Assembly: GCA_023447015.1 (NCBI GenBank)
Contig: JAEXPG010000365.1
Location: 1 to 7,395 of the forward strand
Direction: 5' to 3'
Length of the DNA: 7,395 bases
Source of the DNA: Verrucomicrobiota bacterium
Lineage (GTDB): Bacteria; Verrucomicrobiota; Verrucomicrobiia; Opitutales; Opitutaceae
The notes under the pieces are model-generated. The model worked only from the letters and a program-made list of their open reading frames with translations. It was not told the origin of the DNA and did no database searches. A program made the translations under genes and the position numbers. Shown here piece by piece: positions 6,019-7,395 of this stretch. How positions within the stretch are numbered: position 1 is the stretch's first letter; each line of letters starts with the position of its first letter.

Positions 6019-7275
6019 ATGCCCACCGACCGCCCCGACATCCTCTGGATCGTCACCACCCAGTGGCGGGGGCAGGCCTGCGGTTTCGCCGGTGATCCCA
6101 ACGCCCGGACCCCGGCGCTCGACGCCCTCGCGCGCGAGGCAATCGTCTTCGATCAGGCCTTCAGCAACCACCCCTTCGGTCCCTTCGCCCGCGCGCTGCT
6201 GCTCACCGGAAAATTGTCACCACAGAATGGGGTCGCCGACTACTGGGATCCGCTCCCGCGCGACGCCGAAACCGTCGCCCGTCGGCTGGAGTCCGCTGGG
6301 TACGAGACCGCGTTCTTCGGCAAATGGCACCTCGCCCGCCGCGACCCGCGGGCCCCGGTCGTCGGCGAAGCACATGCCCGCCAGGTCGTCGCCCCCGAGG
6401 ACCGGGGCGGCTTCGCGTTCTGGGAGGGATTCGAGAGCGGATTCCTGCTCAACGACCCTTGGTTCCAGGGCACCCGCCTTCCCGAGGCGGTGCAGTTTCC
6501 CGGCTATCAGTCCGACATCGTCTGCGACCGGGCGGCCGAGTGGCTGTGCCGCCGGTCGTTCGCGCCAGAGGCGTCCGCCGCCACGAGCGACTCGTCCGCC
6601 AGCCCCCGGGCACCGGCGTCCCGCCCGCGTTTTCTCGTCGTCAGTCTCGAACCGCCGCATCCGCCCTATGGCGCCGCCACCCCGGCCGACATCGCCCCGC
6701 GAGATCCCGCGGAGTTGACGCTCGCGCCCAACGTGCCCCGCGGCGGCGAAATCGAGGCGACCGTCCGCCGCGAACTCTCCGGCTATTACCGCCATCTCGA
6801 GGCGACCGATCGCGCCATCGGGCGCCTCCTCGCCCAGGTCGACCTCCAGACGACCGCGGTCTTCGTCACTTCCGTCCACGGCGACATGCACGGCGGCCAC
6901 GGGTTGTTCCGCAAGGGCTGGCCCTACGAGGAATCGATCCGCGTACCGCTGCTGGCCCGCTGGCCGGGGGTGAAACCACAACGCATCCGCACCCCCGCCA
7001 GCCTCGCCGATCTGCCGGCCACGGCGCTCGCGCTCGCCGGAGCGGCTGTTCCCGCCGGATGGGCGGGCTCCGACCTGCGCACCCTCGCCCCCGATGCCGA
7101 GCGGGCGATCCCACTGGGCATGCCCTCAGTTCCGCCGTTCGAGAAGCAGTGCCCGCTCCGCTGGACGGGCGTGCGCTCCCGCGATGAGCTGCGCGTCGAC
7201 ACCGACGACGGCCGGCCGTGGCTCCGTTTCGATCTGCGCGAAGATCCCTGGCAGGAGCACAACCTCGTCACCTAG
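6019..7275 (+). CDS. Sulfatase-family protein lacking the catalytic nucleophile (probable pseudoenzyme)
   Basis: A 418-residue protein with the type I sulfatase/alkaline-phosphatase fold. Preserved landmarks are RPDILWIVTTQWRGQACG (5-22), TPALDALA (31-38), ARALLLTGK (57-65), GYETAFFGKWHL (94-105), LEPPHPPY (210-217), YRHLEATDRAIGRLL (257-271) and a long match to the family's GHGL...K...YEESIRVPLLARWPG block (294-317). Compared with the usual TDQWRG, the first metal Asp is Thr (T14). The nucleophile motif C-x-P-x-R reads G-P-F-A-R (54-58), so the formylglycine Cys/Ser is Gly. DHGD reads VHGD, so another metal Asp is V286. R58, K102, H104, H214 and K299 remain. Ordinary sulfate-ester cleavage is therefore unlikely. 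A Ser/Ala/Pro-rich insert lies at about 180-203. No signal peptide is seen. ATG 6019 is chosen because the fold begins at once after it. It is the last gene of the run from pyrE. Confidence 0.9.
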   Translation: MPTDRPDILWIVTTQWRGQACGFAGDPNARTPALDALAREAIVFDQAFSNHPFGPFARALLLTGKLSPQNGVADYWDPLPRDAETVARRLESAGYETAFFGKWHLARRDPRAPVVGEAHARQVVAPEDRGGFAFWEGFESGFLLNDPWFQGTRLPEAVQFPGYQSDIVCDRAAEWLCRRSFAPEASAATSDSSASPRAPASRPRFLVVSLEPPHPPYGAATPADIAPRDPAELTLAPNVPRGGEIEATVRRELSGYYRHLEATDRAIGRLLAQVDLQTTAVFVTSVHGDMHGGHGLFRKGWPYEESIRVPLLARWPGVKPQRIRTPASLADLPATALALAGAAVPAGWAGSDLRTLAPDAERAIPLGMPSVPPFEKQCPLRWTGVRSRDELRVDTDDGRPWLRFDLREDPWQEHNLVT

Positions 7276-7355
7276 ATCTCCGCAGACTCAAGTGGAACGG
7301 CCACGCAGCGGCGCAGGCAAATCAACCGAAGGGGAGTTCCGCCCTGAAACAGAGA

Positions 7356-7381
7356 CGCCCGGCCCGCATCCGGGGCGGGCG
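7356..7381. terminator. GC-rich hairpin downstream of the sulfatase-like gene (possible terminator)
   Basis: A strong stem-loop: CGCCCG pairs with CGGGCG, then one G-G mismatch, then CCCG pairs with CGGG around the 4-base loop CATC. It starts 80 bases after the sulfatase-like stop. There is no T-tract on the plus strand. On the minus strand the following bases read TCTCTGTTTC, weakly T-rich, so it may serve a gene entering from the right. It overlaps the 12-base palindrome GCGGGCGCCCGC at 7375-7386. The remaining sequence from 7276 to 7355 holds nothing I recognise. Confidence 0.45.
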
Positions 7382-7395
7382 CCCGCGCAAAGGGG

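Noticed and set aside
1..7395. Mobile element, CRISPR array, defence island or biosynthetic cluster
   Set aside because: No transposase or integrase motif, target-site duplication, repeat-spacer pattern or clustered pathway genes were seen; all recognised genes are metabolic, transport or envelope types.

Overview
The window is about 68-70% GC by eye, with closely packed genes and strong G/C third-position bias. Six protein genes and one partial gene are supported. No RNA gene, insertion sequence, CRISPR array or phage gene is seen. The mix of families (a lone OadG-like sodium-pump subunit, a CoA-transferase/GNAT fusion, an HTH-metallo-beta-lactamase fusion, a sulfatase-family protein) suggests a free-living Gram-negative-type bacterium. 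Verrucomicrobiota of the Opitutaceae type is my best guess, but that is an inference from gene style and not a proof.

Left part, minus strand (1-1573). A small OadG-like membrane protein (1163-1573) is followed by a CaCA-family sodium/calcium exchanger (951 to beyond position 1). Both are tied by family to sodium across the inner membrane. The 211 bases between them hold three hairpins and an imperfect direct repeat.

Middle (1574-4628). Divergent from oadG runs a roughly 624-residue acetyl-CoA hydrolase/transferase fused to a C-terminal GNAT acetyltransferase. Its catalytic-glutamate position appears to be Asp. Convergent with it is a minus-strand protein joining an N-terminal HTH to a metallo-beta-lactamase hydrolase with an HxDxDH metal motif.

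Right part, plus strand (4727-7275). This is a likely three-gene transcription unit: orotate phosphoribosyltransferase (pyrE), a secreted DUF1287 protein, and a sulfatase-family protein, with gaps of 38 and 13 bases. pyrE seems to lack one base near codon 9, which breaks the expected start from the rest of the gene. The sulfatase-like protein keeps its fold motifs but has lost the formylglycine nucleophile and at least two metal ligands. A perfect inverted repeat (4668-4682) lies in the divergent pyrE/HTH-MBL promoter region. A GC-rich hairpin closes the window at 7356-7381.

The recurrent theme is enzyme families with altered catalytic residues: the sulfatase, the CoA transferase and, more mildly, the MBL. 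No defence system, gene cluster of known type or clearly new multi-gene system is visible. The strongest leads are the pseudo-sulfatase and the natural Glu-to-Asp CoA transferase.
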